DNA of 64,000 nucleotides from Parapristionchus giblindavisi (GCA_943737045.1 CALSFV010000240.1:721001-785000); one strand, 5' to 3'; positions 40,725 to 51,065 are shown, numbered from the stretch's first letter. Numbers and translations: made by a program. The notes: generated by a model not told the origin, from the letters alone.

Positions 40725-40804
40725 TCTGTTAAAGCATATTGTAAAGTATGTTCTGTTGTTTCCTTCTTCGGATTTATTACAAAATTGAAATAAAGAAAAT
40801 ATTA

Positions 40805-40876
40805 GCCTCGTACGGGGCTCGAACCCGGGACATTCAGATTAAAAGTCTGACGCTCTACCAACTGAGCTAACGAGGC
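40805..40876 (-). tRNA. tRNA-Lys(UUU), unit 110
   Basis: Consensus body. Confidence 0.92.
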
Positions 40877-40955
40877 TCTGTTAAAGCATATTGTAATGTA
40901 TGTTCTGTTGTTTCTTCTTCGGATTTATTACAAAATTGAAATAAAGAAAATATTA

Positions 40956-41027
40956 GCCTCGTACGAGGCTCGAACCCGGGACATTCAGATTAAAAGTCTG
41001 ACGCTCTACCAACTGAGCTAACGAGGC
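40956..41027 (-). tRNA. tRNA-Lys(UUU), unit 111
   Basis: C62U. Confidence 0.87.
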
Positions 41028-41106
41028 TCTGTTAAAGCATATTGTAATGTATGTTCTGTTGTTTCTTCTTCGGATTTATTACAAAATTGAAATAAAGAAA
41101 ATATTA

Positions 41107-41178
41107 GCCTCGTACGAGGCTCGAACCCGGGACATTCAGATTAAAAGTCTGACGCTCTACCAACTGAGCTAACGAGGC
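41107..41178 (-). tRNA. tRNA-Lys(UUU), unit 112
   Basis: C62U. Confidence 0.87.
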
Positions 41179-41257
41179 TCTGTTAAAGCATATTGTAATG
41201 TATGTTCTGTTGTTTCTTCTTCGGATTTATTACAAAATTGAAATAAAGAAAATATTA

Positions 41258-41329
41258 GCCTCGTACGAGGCTCGAACCCGGGACATTCAGATTAAAAGTC
41301 TGACGCTCTACCAACTGAGCTAACGAGGC
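41258..41329 (-). tRNA. tRNA-Lys(UUU), unit 113
   Basis: C62U. Confidence 0.87.
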
Positions 41330-41408
41330 TCTGTTAAAGCATATTGTAATGTATGTTCTGTTGTTTCTTCTTCGGATTTATTACAAAATTGAAATAAAGA
41401 AAATATTA

Positions 41409-41480
41409 GCCTCGTACGAGGCTCGAACCCGGGACATTCAGATTAAAAGTCTGACGCTCTACCAACTGAGCTAAGGAGGC
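41409..41480 (-). tRNA. tRNA-Lys(UUU), unit 114
   Basis: C62U plus G6C, which breaks acceptor pair 6:67. Confidence 0.75.
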
Positions 41481-41560
41481 CCTGTTAAAGCATATTGTAA
41501 TGTATGTTCTGTTGTTTCCTTCTTCGGATTTATTACAAAATTGAAATAAAGAAAATATTA

Positions 41561-41632
41561 GCCTCGTACGGGGCTCGAACCCGGGACATTCAGATTAAAA
41601 GTCTGACGCTCTACCAACTGAGCTAACGAGGC
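41561..41632 (-). tRNA. tRNA-Lys(UUU), unit 115
   Basis: Consensus body. Confidence 0.92.
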
Positions 41633-41711
41633 TCTGTTAAAGCATATTGTAATGTATGTTCTGTTGTTTCTTCTTCGGATTTATTACAAAATTGAAATAA
41701 AGAAAATATTA

Positions 41712-41783
41712 GCCTCGTACGAGGCTCGAACCCGGGACATTCAGATTAAAAGTCTGACGCTCTACCAACTGAGCTAACGAGGC
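41712..41783 (-). tRNA. tRNA-Lys(UUU), unit 116
   Basis: C62U. Confidence 0.87.
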
Positions 41784-41863
41784 TCTGTTAAAGCATATTG
41801 TAAAGTATGTTCTGTTGTTTCCTTCTTCGGATTTATTACAAAATTGAAATAAAGAAAATATTA

Positions 41864-41935
41864 GCCTCGTACGGGGCTCGAACCCGGGACATTCAGATTA
41901 AAAGTCTGACGCTCTACCAACTGAGCTAACGAGGC
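41864..41935 (-). tRNA. tRNA-Lys(UUU), unit 117
   Basis: Consensus body. Confidence 0.92.
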
Positions 41936-42015
41936 TCTGTTAAAGCATATTGTAAAGTATGTTCTGTTGTTTCCTTCTTCGGATTTATTACAAAATTGAA
42001 ATAAAGAAAATATTA

Positions 42016-42087
42016 GCCTCGTACGGGGCTCGAACCCGGGACATTCAGATTAAAAGTCTGACGCTCTACCAACTGAGCTAACGAGGC
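42016..42087 (-). tRNA. tRNA-Lys(UUU), unit 118
   Basis: Consensus body. Confidence 0.92.
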
Positions 42088-42167
42088 TCTGTTAAAGCAT
42101 ATTGTAAAGTATGTTCTGTTGTTTCCTTCTTCGGATTTATTACAAAATTGAAATAAAGAAAATATTA

Positions 42168-42239
42168 GCCTCGTACGGGGCTCGAACCCGGGACATTCAG
42201 ATTAAAAGTCTGACGCTCTACCAACTGAGCTAACGAGGC
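42168..42239 (-). tRNA. tRNA-Lys(UUU), unit 119
   Basis: Consensus body. Confidence 0.92.
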
Positions 42240-42318
42240 TCTGTTAAAGCATATTGTAATGTATGTTCTGTTGTTTCTTCTTCGGATTTATTACAAAATT
42301 GAAATAAAGAAAATATTA

Positions 42319-42390
42319 GCCTCGTACGAGGCTCGAACCCGGGACATTCAGATTAAAAGTCTGACGCTCTACCAACTGAGCTAACGAGGC
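42319..42390 (-). tRNA. tRNA-Lys(UUU), unit 120
   Basis: C62U; counterpart of unit 105. Confidence 0.87.
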
Positions 42391-42469
42391 TCTGTTAAAG
42401 CATATTGTAATGTATGTTCTGTTGTTTCTTCTTCGGATTTATTACAAAATTGAAATAAAGAAAATATTA

Positions 42470-42541
42470 GCCTCGTACGAGGCTCGAACCCGGGACATTC
42501 AGATTAAAAGTCTGACGCTCTACCAACTGAGCTAACGAGGC
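42470..42541 (-). tRNA. tRNA-Lys(UUU), unit 121
   Basis: C62U. Confidence 0.87.
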
Positions 42542-42620
42542 TCTGTTAAAGCATATTGTAATGTATGTTCTGTTGTTTCTTCTTCGGATTTATTACAAAA
42601 TTGAAATAAAGAAAATATTA

Positions 42621-42692
42621 GCCTCGTACGAGGCTCGAACCCGGGACATTCAGATTAAAAGTCTGACGCTCTACCAACTGAGCTAACGAGGC
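42621..42692 (-). tRNA. tRNA-Lys(UUU), unit 122
   Basis: C62U. Confidence 0.87.
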
Positions 42693-42771
42693 TCTGTTAA
42701 AGCATATTGTAATGTATGTTCTGTTGTTTCTTCTTCGGATTTATTACAAAATTGAAATAAAGAAAATATTA

Positions 42772-42843
42772 GCCTCGTACGGGGCTCGAACCCGGGACAT
42801 TCAGATTAAAAGTCTGACGCTCTACCAACTGAGCTAACGAGGC
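42772..42843 (-). tRNA. tRNA-Lys(UUU), unit 123
   Basis: Consensus body. Confidence 0.92.
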
Positions 42844-42923
42844 TCTGTTAAAGCATATTGTAAAGTATGTTCTGTTGTTTCCTTCTTCGGATTTATTACA
42901 AAATTGAAATAAAGAAAATATTA

Positions 42924-42995
42924 GCCTCGTACGGGGCTCGAACCCGGGACATTCAGATTAAAAGTCTGACGCTCTACCAACTGAGCTAACGAGGC
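42924..42995 (-). tRNA. tRNA-Lys(UUU), unit 124
   Basis: Consensus body. Confidence 0.92.
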
Positions 42996-43075
42996 TCTGT
43001 TAAAGCATATTGTAAAGTATGTTCTGTTGTTTCCTTCTTCGGATTTATTACAAAATTGAAATAAAGAAAATATTA

Positions 43076-43147
43076 GCCTCGTACGGGGCTCGAACCCGGG
43101 ACATTCAGATTAAAAGTCTGACGCTCTACCAACTGAGCTAACGAGGC
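43076..43147 (-). tRNA. tRNA-Lys(UUU), unit 125
   Basis: Consensus body. Confidence 0.92.
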
Positions 43148-43226
43148 TCTGTTAAAGCATATTGTAATGTATGTTCTGTTGTTTCTTCTTCGGATTTATT
43201 ACAAAATTGAAATAAAGAAAATATTA

Positions 43227-43298
43227 GCCTCGTACGAGGCTCGAACCCGGGACATTCAGATTAAAAGTCTGACGCTCTACCAACTGAGCTAACGAGGC
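43227..43298 (-). tRNA. tRNA-Lys(UUU), unit 126
   Basis: C62U. Confidence 0.87.
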
Positions 43299-43377
43299 TC
43301 TGTTAAAGCATATTGTAATGTATGTTCTGTTGTTTCTTCTTCGGATTTATTACAAAATTGAAATAAAGAAAATATTA

Positions 43378-43449
43378 GCCTCGTACGAGGCTCGAACCCG
43401 GGACATTCAGATTAAAAGTCTGACGCTCTACCAACTGAGCTAACGAGGC
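43378..43449 (-). tRNA. tRNA-Lys(UUU), unit 127
   Basis: C62U. Confidence 0.87.
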
Positions 43450-43528
43450 TCTGTTAAAGCATATTGTAATGTATGTTCTGTTGTTTCTTCTTCGGATTTA
43501 TTACAAAATTGAAATAAAGAAAATATTA

Positions 43529-43600
43529 GCCTCGTACGAGGCTCGAACCCGGGACATTCAGATTAAAAGTCTGACGCTCTACCAACTGAGCTAACGAGGC
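43529..43600 (-). tRNA. tRNA-Lys(UUU), unit 128
   Basis: C62U. Confidence 0.87.
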
Positions 43601-43679
43601 TCTGTTAAAGCATATTGTAATGTATGTTCTGTTGTTTCTTCTTCGGATTTATTACAAAATTGAAATAAAGAAAATATTA

Positions 43680-43751
43680 GCCTCGTACGAGGCTCGAACC
43701 CGGGACATTCAGATTAAAAGCCTGACGCTCTACCAACTGAGCTAAGGAGGC
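43680..43751 (-). tRNA. tRNA-Lys(UUU), unit 129
   Basis: C62U, G6C and A31G; first unit in transcription direction. Its 5' flank keeps about 40 nt of spacer before unique sequence begins near 43793. Confidence 0.75.
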
Positions 43752-43792
43752 CCTGTTAAAGCATATTGTAATGTATGTTCTGTTGTTTCCTT

Positions 43793-45027
43793 TTATTGTT
43801 AGCACAATAAAACGTCGTCTGTTTGCCACACGAATGACGCTTACGTTTGATCCCATCATTTCATCCCATTTCCGACATATAATTCGATGGAATAAAGGAT
43901 AAGGATAACAATAACATAAACAAGATCGCACGATCAGTCAATATATTTCAATAGACGAAACCATTCTGGCGTATTTTGCATGAAATATTCATTCCATCGC
44001 TGATAACAGTGCATAGCCTCTATTCATGCTTTACGATTGTCAATAATAATAGTATTTCCCCTATCAGCATATGATATGTAATTTTTACTATTGCCAAAAT
44101 CAATGTACTAATTATTTCTGCTAGTTCTTGGAATAGCCTGACATGACGTTACTTTTCCTTCCGATCAGTGGTTCTTTTTTCTTCAAATTCTTTCCTCGTA
44201 AAGCTATACTTGTCTTGAATTTAAACACAATTCATAATACATACATTTCCATAGAAATATTGTCATCTTCTCTCAATCTGGCACTATCCAAGAGAAATGA
44301 CAGACGATTTATGTGACGTACACACCTCCCCATTTTATTCGTTTTATATTTTCTTTTTATTTATATATTTCTTTTATTCTACTATAGTTTTTCGCAACTT
44401 TGCATACATCAAACTCCAAAAATAATTTAATATTTAAAAAAAAGAAACTTAAAATATTACTCCAGCATTTCGCAAAACTGGCCCATTCTTCTTCGTCTCA
44501 TTTGTCTTCGTTTCTTAAATTGCAAATAGCCTTGTGTCCCTCATCTTCTTGTTCCTTCTCTCGCTACCTTCGTCTACTTAACTCGAAACCCGAAGTCTAT
44601 ATGCTGTCCACTCATCCTTCTTCCTTTCCTTTTCTACTTGCAGATCTCATTTTTCTGTCTTATTCATTCATTTCCTGAACCTTCTGTTCGAAATTATCCA
44701 TGCAGCGATGTTCTCTCAATGGAATAAATTATAGTTATAATATTTTTTATAACTTTCGCACATTGGTGCGGTGAATTATGAGGGTTCTTCATAAATTAAT
44801 GAATTCTTTGCACTTTTATCGATTGAATCGTTATTGTTATAATATTATTGTTATTATTCTTTTTATTTTTTCTCATAAGCTCATCTTTATCTTATAATCA
44901 ATAAATCCAAAAAAATGATCCTGATCATACAAAGATTTTCTCGGCTAGTTCCCTGCATAATTGCTCAATCTCTGAAAGTTTATTGCACCTGCGCCTTCGT
45001 TGACATAAATCACTATTAATCATTCCC
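43793..45027. other. No gene recognised
   Basis: AT-rich sequence with TTTATT-rich stretches; open frames are short and lack splice or domain support. No repeat family recognised. Confidence 0.6.
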
Positions 45028-45085
45028 GTGGTGTAGTCGTTAGTGCGTCGGGTGCCTATTAGTCATTCTGTCGATTCCTATTTGT
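45028..45085 (+). repeat. Weak tRNA-like sequence
   Basis: CCCGTGGTGTAGTCGTTAGTGC resembles a D-arm/A box and GTCGATTCC a weak B box. Arms do not pair; possibly a SINE head remnant. Confidence 0.3.
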
Positions 45086-45149
45086 CTTGTCTTGTACGAA
45101 TTTGAGCGATATTTCACGTCCATCTTTTGGTGTTGTTACGGGTAGAATT

Positions 45150-45340
45150 TCACTGGGTGAGAAAGAGGAAGAGACGAAGTGGTGGGAAGAAGGTGAGAGA
45201 GAGATGGAGGGAGTGAGAGGGAGAGAGAGAGAGAGAGAGAGAGGGGGGGGAGAGAGAGATAGAGAGGCAGAGAGAGGAGGCAGGGAGTGAGAGGGGGGGG
45301 GGGGTGGAGAGAGCGAGGGAGAAGGAGAGGAATGAGGAAG
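45150..45340. repeat. GA-rich polypurine tract
   Basis: GAGA and GGGAGA runs with two long G runs. The Ser/Leu/Pro-rich frames on the other strand are by-products. Confidence 0.9.
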
Positions 45341-45399
45341 GGATGAAGGTAGATAGTTGGTGATGAGATGCGCATAACATTGGAAGAGTTCTAATCCCC

Positions 45400-46331
45400 C
45401 TCCCAAAACTACATCTTATCTTCTCACCTGAAAAAAATAACTCTCAAAACTGTCAACAGAATGAGAAAAAATTGTCAAAAAGTTTTTTTTCCAATCGGCC
45501 ATTCTGTTGAAACTTGAATCCATCGCTTCTTCAACTCTTCCACTATATACTTTATCATAATTGCAAATTGCAGCATACAACTTTGCTACCACAGTCGTAC
45601 CAGAATTTTTACTATTATATTACCATTTTACATTTATTTCCCCGTTATATTGCTGGTTCCTATGAACCCGAATTGGAAACTAAAGTTTCAAGAAGCATAT
45701 TCATTTTCGGAGTCTTTCCATTCCAAATAAATCTTTTCCTTTTCCACATTGCAGAGAACCTGGTGCGCTAAAGAACACCCTTTGAGCTGAAAATAGGTGC
45801 GTTCACTTTTGATCCAATGCTATTATTTAGTCCATGCTTGCTCACCTATACCTATTTATCACATTGGTGATGACATGGATCATTCATATATCAATAATGG
45901 CTTTTTCTTTCTTCTATTCATCGGTTTATCTTGATAAAATATGAAAATAGGTAGAATAGGATCAAGAGTGATTCACTGTTTTGTCATTAGGTTCTAGTCA
46001 TCGAAAGTGTACAGAAACCTCGTATTATGTGTCTTGTCTTCTGATACAATGTCAATAAACCTCCCTTATTCCGTTCTCACCGGTATCCTATATCGTCGTT
46101 GATGTCGATTTAACGTCCGCAAAGAGAAATACATTGTAGCAGAGATGATGTTGATTTATTTGATTTTTATTTTTATTTCGTATTCCATCAAATATCTATT
46201 CGGAAGTACATTACTGGCAAAGTGGAGATTTAGGTTTTTATTTTAATTTCGGATTGTCTGCGATTGAGGCGCTCTTGTATTTATGATCATTTGAAAAGTT
46301 TTTATATTAATATTTTGAGAGACTACATCTA
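45400..46331. other. No gene recognised
   Basis: Unremarkable AT-rich sequence; no coding exon or recognised repeat could be supported. Confidence 0.55.
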
Positions 46332-46975
46332 ACAAGGGGATGGTCGCAACTGGTCCTGGCCATACTGGATAGCAATAACATGACTAGGATCAGTTTTCGA
46401 TGCTGATTACGAATCCGTTTTCAGAAAGTGCCTAATCGATCTGATTTTCGATTAAATCAATATTTTAATTCGGGAATTCGTGTTGTTTCCTGCGCAAACT
46501 GTTCGGGTGGGCTGGTGATCTCATCTATAAACTCTCGCAATGCTTTACCTTACATTGCCGGATCTTCTCTGGTATTTTGCCACTTAAAGTCTACTTAAGC
46601 TACGTCACAGACTTTAAGTAGACTTTAAGTAAACTTTAAGTGAAAGAACATTTGACGAAATGCATTACAGTATACCACACCACTTTAAGTAGACTTACGT
46701 ATCACTTTAAGTTTACTTAAAGTCTACTTAAAGTGGGAAAGTTTAAGTAGACTTTAAGTGGCAAAATACCAGAGTTTCCGATGCAATCCAGATAGTTTGT
46801 GAAGGAAACTACACGACTTTACGAATTAACAAGCCAAATTTCAATACCGATTTTCTCGAAAATCAGGTCGATTAGGCACTTTCTGAAAACGGATTCGTAA
46901 TCAGCATCGAAAACTGATCCTAGTCATGTTATTGCTATCCAGTATGGCCAGGACCAGTTGCGACCATCCCCTTGT
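46332..46975. mobile_element. TIR element with ~115-bp inverted repeats and a nested element
   Basis: Ends ACAAGGGGATGGTCGCAAC and GTTGCGACCATCCCCTTGT; the inverted repeat continues through CATGACTAGGATCAG to about 46450 and back from about 46855. Confidence 0.8.
46567..46774. mobile_element. Nested foldback repeat built of ACTTTAAGTAGACTTTAAGT modules
   Basis: Ends CTCTGGTATTTTGCCACTTAA / TTAAGTGGCAAAATACCAGAG. The interior alternates CTTTAAGTAGACTTTAAGT and its complement several times. It lies inside the 46332-46975 element. Confidence 0.75.
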
Positions 46976-47128
46976 AAGTATCCAAAGTTCTGTTCAAAAT
47001 CTGCGAAAAGGAATGAAAATCGAAGAAAACCCTCATCGTTTTACACGCTGTCTCGCCTATTTGTCTTTGTTTTTTTCCACATTAGCTAGGCAGTAAGAAT
47101 TGTAAGGAGTACTGGTAGTCAGGGATCT

Positions 47129-47249
47129 TTAAAGGCACACCCGAGCTAATTTTATTAACCGCTCTGGCAACGCTTTCTCGCATGTAACGAAAGCCAGATA
47201 ATGTTACCAGAGCGTAGAGTTTCAAAATAACTCGGAATGTGCCTTTCAT
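47129..47249. mobile_element. MITE-A copy
   Basis: TTTAAAGGCACACCCGAGC... to ...CTCGGAATGTGCCTTT, with inner CGCTCTGGCAACGC and ACCAGAGCG. Confidence 0.75.
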
Positions 47250-47324
47250 GCGTCTTCTCGCCATCGTAGTTGAGGTTGATGGAGAATGAGTGCTCTATGA
47301 CAGATGAGACACAATATTCTTGTC

Positions 47325-47415
47325 CAAGCCATTTTTCTTCCAAAGCAAGACAAAGGAGAGACCATTGTATTCGAGAGAGTTTGTATGTTGAGCGGTCGTT
47401 CTTGCTTTGATAGTC
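47325..47415. repeat. Dispersed repeat shared with 14790-14880
   Basis: CAAGCCATTTTTCTTCC ... GAGAGAGTTTGTATGTTGAG ... GCGGTCGTT, in the same order as the other copy. Confidence 0.55.
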
Positions 47416-47907
47416 ATGAGAACGCTGTGGAGAACCGATGAACGAGAAACAACTAGACGAGCGCTATTTGCATATATAAGCGCTAATGAATAAACAAAGT
47501 ATGCCAATGATCCACGATTCTCATCCGACATACCAGAATGAGCCCATCATTGTTTGAATATGTTTCATACAATCATGAATAGGTCATCGTTAATTCCTCT
47601 CGTTGATGTACTTGGCGGTTATCGGAAAATTTAATTTGTAAACCTGAATTTAATATTTATTTTTTTAAATAATTAATTAATTGACTTCTTTTTACAGCCC
47701 GTGAATGTCTTTATCTGTCCGTGCCACAGTCGACTTTGGTCAGAACGAAGGAAAAGGTTGGTTTGTATTGATTTAATATTGTATGTATGTATTATTATTA
47801 TTATTAGACGAGAGAAAATATTATGTGTGCAATCTTATTCTTCAAATACACTTCGATGAAAATGTCTTAAATTACTTAACTTGAATCTAGGAATATTGCA
47901 ACATTAC

Positions 47908-48029
47908 TTAAAGAGACTGAAACCTTAGTCAACGGTCTCTTCAACGGTCTACGCTCTCTCATTGTTAGAGAACAGAGAAATAGTGTGCGCAATGAAGAGA
48001 CCATTGAGTGAGGTCACTCTCCCTTTCAA
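47908..48029. mobile_element. MITE-B copy
   Basis: TTAAAGAGACTGAAACC... to ...GTCACTCTCCCTTTCAA, with inner AGAACAGAGAAATAGTGTGC shared with the 9004 copy. Confidence 0.7.
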
Positions 48030-49041
48030 AAAAACTGTTCGCACTTATTGCAGAACAGAATAAGGGGAAAAAAGAAAATAGAAAAAAGAACATGAGAGAG
48101 TTCATATGGGAAGGGGAAAGTGCGATCTGTTTTGCTCTATTCTTAATTTTGAAGAAAAAATCTTTATAACAATCAGGACAATTGTAATACGAAACTTCAA
48201 AAAAGATTCACAAATATTGTTTTCTTCTTCGAACTTTTGATTAAAAATGGGAAACCCTAGTAAACACTACCAGGAAACGAGGAAGCTAGAAAGGAATAAA
48301 GATTCCTCTTCCGTGTTTATTTCAGAGAGAGGTGAAAATATGCACATTTCTGTGTACTTCATGTCTGTCAGAGATCAGAGATCAAAGATTAGAGATCAAA
48401 CATCAAAGATAGGGCGTCGTGGCCAGAACAAATAGAAATGTTATAACAAGAGGAGCCTGAACCAATAATAATTTGATTGCGCCAATGGATCATCAATGGA
48501 ATCAAAAATAATGATTAAATTAGCGGCAATTTGAATTTGAACTTTCACTACATTTACAATTGCTCATAGATGACTCATTAAATTTTCATATTATTGAATT
48601 TTATCAATGTTTACCTTTTTTGGCATTTTTATTTAAACGTTTAAAAATATTTCATGGTATTTGTCGGTCTCTGGGTCTCTGAAGTGTTCTTTATGAGCGC
48701 TTTACCACCGTTTAATTATGCACTGAGGGTGCAATAATTTCGGTCAAATGAATGTGAGAGTTAAGTATTTCTCCGAATCGAAGTTCACTCATTTCCGTCA
48801 TTTCCGAGTCCCTGCAATCATTCTGCAGTCAACATTTACTCTAAATGTGTCTGGAATCTTGGAGAAAATAAAGTACACACACTTCACATTATTAATTTAT
48901 TTTTTAAATTGTTTAATTTTAAGGATAATGTGCATTCAAACCTATATTTGCACCCCCCCCCCCCAAACACAATACATCGCAAAATTAATATTACAACTTT
49001 TTACCTATTTCGTGCAAAATATGTTTGAGAACATGCCAATA
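48030..49041. other. No gene recognised
   Basis: Contains a short AGAGATCAAAGAT-type tandem run near 48365-48410 and a run of C at about 48953-48964. Open frames lack support. Confidence 0.55.
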
Positions 49042-50185
49042 ATATCAGGCCTGTCACGAGAGAATCGAGCTAAAATGGCAATTCTTCGGAATGGAGCGAA
49101 AATCATGAAATGAGTTATCATCAGTTTTCGGTACCTCTAGGCATGCCCTACCATCCCCCAAAGTCCCATTGTGTAAATATCATTCTATGGCTCCCTACAT
49201 CGTGTCGGTCACCCGGGAACCCAACTTCGAACTCAAATATCTCGGTTCAGGTGCATTTGTGTCAAAAACTACCACGAGGGTAACCCCCGCTATTTTTCCG
49301 AGCTCTATCGATCTAAACAAACTAGAACTCATGAAAGTGCTTCCGAACAGCTCTACACTCTAGGTAAAATAACTCAAAACCTGTCGATTCGGCGCGGACG
49401 AGCCTGAAATATGTTATGTAACTTTTCAAGGGCTACAAAATGAGTGGTTTACGAAAAAAATACGTTAATGCGTTCGTATGGTTCATCCCCTTGGTAATTT
49501 CCTGATGATTTGAAGTCATTTTTGCCCAACCACAATCTCTCGTTTCACACATTCTCTCGCCCATTCCTTTTCATTCCATTCCATTCCATTCTACACCGCA
49601 CGGTCTCGAGCGCGCGGTGCGGAATGAAACATATCATTGTCTCCCTTTCTCTTCCCTGTATTTCTTTCAGTCTCCGGCGAGAGAGTGTGTGAAACGAGAG
49701 ATTGTGGTTGGGCGAAAATGACTTCAAATCATCAGGAAATTTCCAAGGGGATGAACCATACGAACGCATTAACGTATTTTTTTCGTAAACCACTCATTTT
49801 GTAGCCCTTGAAAAGTTACATAACATATTTCAGGCTCGTCCGCGCCGAATCGACAGGTTTTGAGTTATTTTGCCTAGAGTGTAGCGCTGTTCGGAAGCAC
49901 TATTATGACTTCCGGTTTGTTTAGATCGATAGAGCTCGGAAAAATAGCGAGGGTTACCCTCGTGGTAGTTTTTCACAGAAATGCACCTGAACCGAGATAT
50001 TTGAGTTCAAAGTTGGGTTCCCTGATTACCGACCCGGTGCAGGGAGCCCCAGAATGATAGTAGCACAATGGGACTTTGGGGGATGGTAGGACATGCCTAA
50101 ACAAGAATAAAACTGGAGAGAACTTGTTTTGTAATATTTCTCAATTCCGAGCTTTAGGTCGATTCTCTCGTGACAGGCCTGATAT
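49042..50185. mobile_element. 1.14-kb foldback element (ATATCAGGCCTGTCACGAGAG ends)
   Basis: Ends ATATCAGGCCTGTCACGAG and its complement at 50167-50185. Inner landmarks such as TAGATCGATAGAGCTC near 49310/49920 and AACCACAATCTCTCGTTTC near 49529 against its complement near 49693 show arms of about 0.5 kb. Longer relative of 20399-21020. Confidence 0.8.
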
Positions 50186-50787
50186 CAAGAACAAATTAAA
50201 ACATTTAAAAATAAATATTAATTCTATTAAGTAACATTGAAACAAAGGCAAGAGAGTAGCATGTAAATCAGCGTCCGCTAATCATTCTTCTCATATCTCA
50301 CGCATCCCTCCCTCGGGGGTCATTTCATTCCTCCTCCTGCCCTCCCCCCTGGACATAGTCCCACCAACTCCCCTCATCAATTTCTTTATTGACCATCCTC
50401 TACCACTACTTCTTCCAATTTTTTGTCGATAGTCTGGTCTCCATTTCTACATAGACTAATCATCTTAACTATGATGGAATCTCAACAGTGACATCATATC
50501 CTGATCAGAGTCCACAATGCCCTATGACTACTTCGTACGAGGTAAGAATTGCAATTAACGTAAATGAATGCCTTACTTTGGAAGAGGAATAGTGAACGCT
50601 ACAAATCGGGTGATCTACCGCATAAAGTGTTTAATTTTTTTAAATATAAAAATAGTGAGCGTCTCGCTATTCAAAGGGCCCGGAAACGAAACAAAGGTGA
50701 TCTCATATAAAAGAGCTTGAAATTCTGATTCATTTCTTCTCGTTAGGAGGACAGCGTCGTTAAAAATCTACAGGCTGATCCAATCAG

Positions 50788-50895
50788 CTGGAGCAAATTG
50801 TGGTTAGAATCTCTGGCCACACTCTCTCGCAGATATCGAAAGCGAGAGTGAAAAGATACTCAAACTATTCCGATAAAACAACTATTAACTCGGAA
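50788..50895. mobile_element. Decayed MITE-A copy
   Basis: AGAATCTCTGGCCACACTCTC and a CGAAAGCGAGAGTG core remain; the ends are poorly matched. Confidence 0.45.
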
Positions 50896-50984
50896 TTTTA
50901 TCCCCTAAAAGGACGAAACGTGATCCCACTGGGCGATATTTAACTTCTCCCAGTTTCCCACAATTCTAATAGGCCTATTCTCTC

Positions 50985-51065
50985 TTCCTCTGTCCCTCTC
51001 CCTCTCCCTCTTCCTCTTCCCCTCTCTCCCTCTCCCTCTTCCTCTCTCTCCCTCTCCCTTCCTAA
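50985..51065. repeat. CT-rich polypyrimidine tract
   Basis: CCCTCTCCCTCTTCCTCT-type repeats. Confidence 0.85.

Larger units (their letters stand above)
24303..43751 (-). repeat. Tandem tRNA-Lys(UUU) gene array, 129 units, satellite-like
   Basis: Head-to-tail units of 152 bp (152 in the left two thirds, mixed 151/152 in the right) each contain a 72-nt tRNA body and an ~80-bp spacer. On the - strand the body folds as 7-bp acceptor (GCCTCGT/ACGAGGC), 4-bp D stem GCTC/GAGC, anticodon stem TCAGA/TCTGA with loop CTTTTAA (anticodon UUU, Lys), 5-nt variable loop and T arm with loop TTCGAGC; pair 49:65 is a C-U mismatch in the consensus. Internal A box (TAGCTCAGTTGGTAGAG) and B box (GGTTCGAGC) are present, and TATTTTC after the body supplies a Pol III terminator. 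Hand count: 127 full bodies, one 64-nt body, fragments near 38819 and 39377. Spacers form about four types that differ at roughly ten percent of sites, while bodies are mostly identical. No intron. Confidence 0.97.
40048..43751. repeat. Higher-order repeat 4: 15-unit period (2,271 bp)
   Basis: Pattern of three C62U units, three consensus units and four C62U units (105-114) recurs at 120-129, including the G6C change and GGCCCTG spacer in the last unit of each block. Confidence 0.85.

Noticed and set aside
24303..43751. Regular short repeats with unique-looking spacers, as in a CRISPR array
   Set aside because: The 72-nt repeat folds as a canonical tRNA-Lys, spacers are themselves repeated, and the context is eukaryotic.
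45059..45406. Ser/Leu/Pro-rich - strand frames
   Set aside because: Translation of a GA microsatellite; the same applies at 51111-51446 and 58866-59111.
47698..47756. Possible isolated exon with TTTTTACAG acceptor and GTTGGT donor
   Set aside because: Two frames are open but no partner exon with matching phase could be found on either side.
50519..50541. Possible first exon (ATG...GAG before GTAAGA)
   Set aside because: The only nearby acceptor gives an immediate stop.
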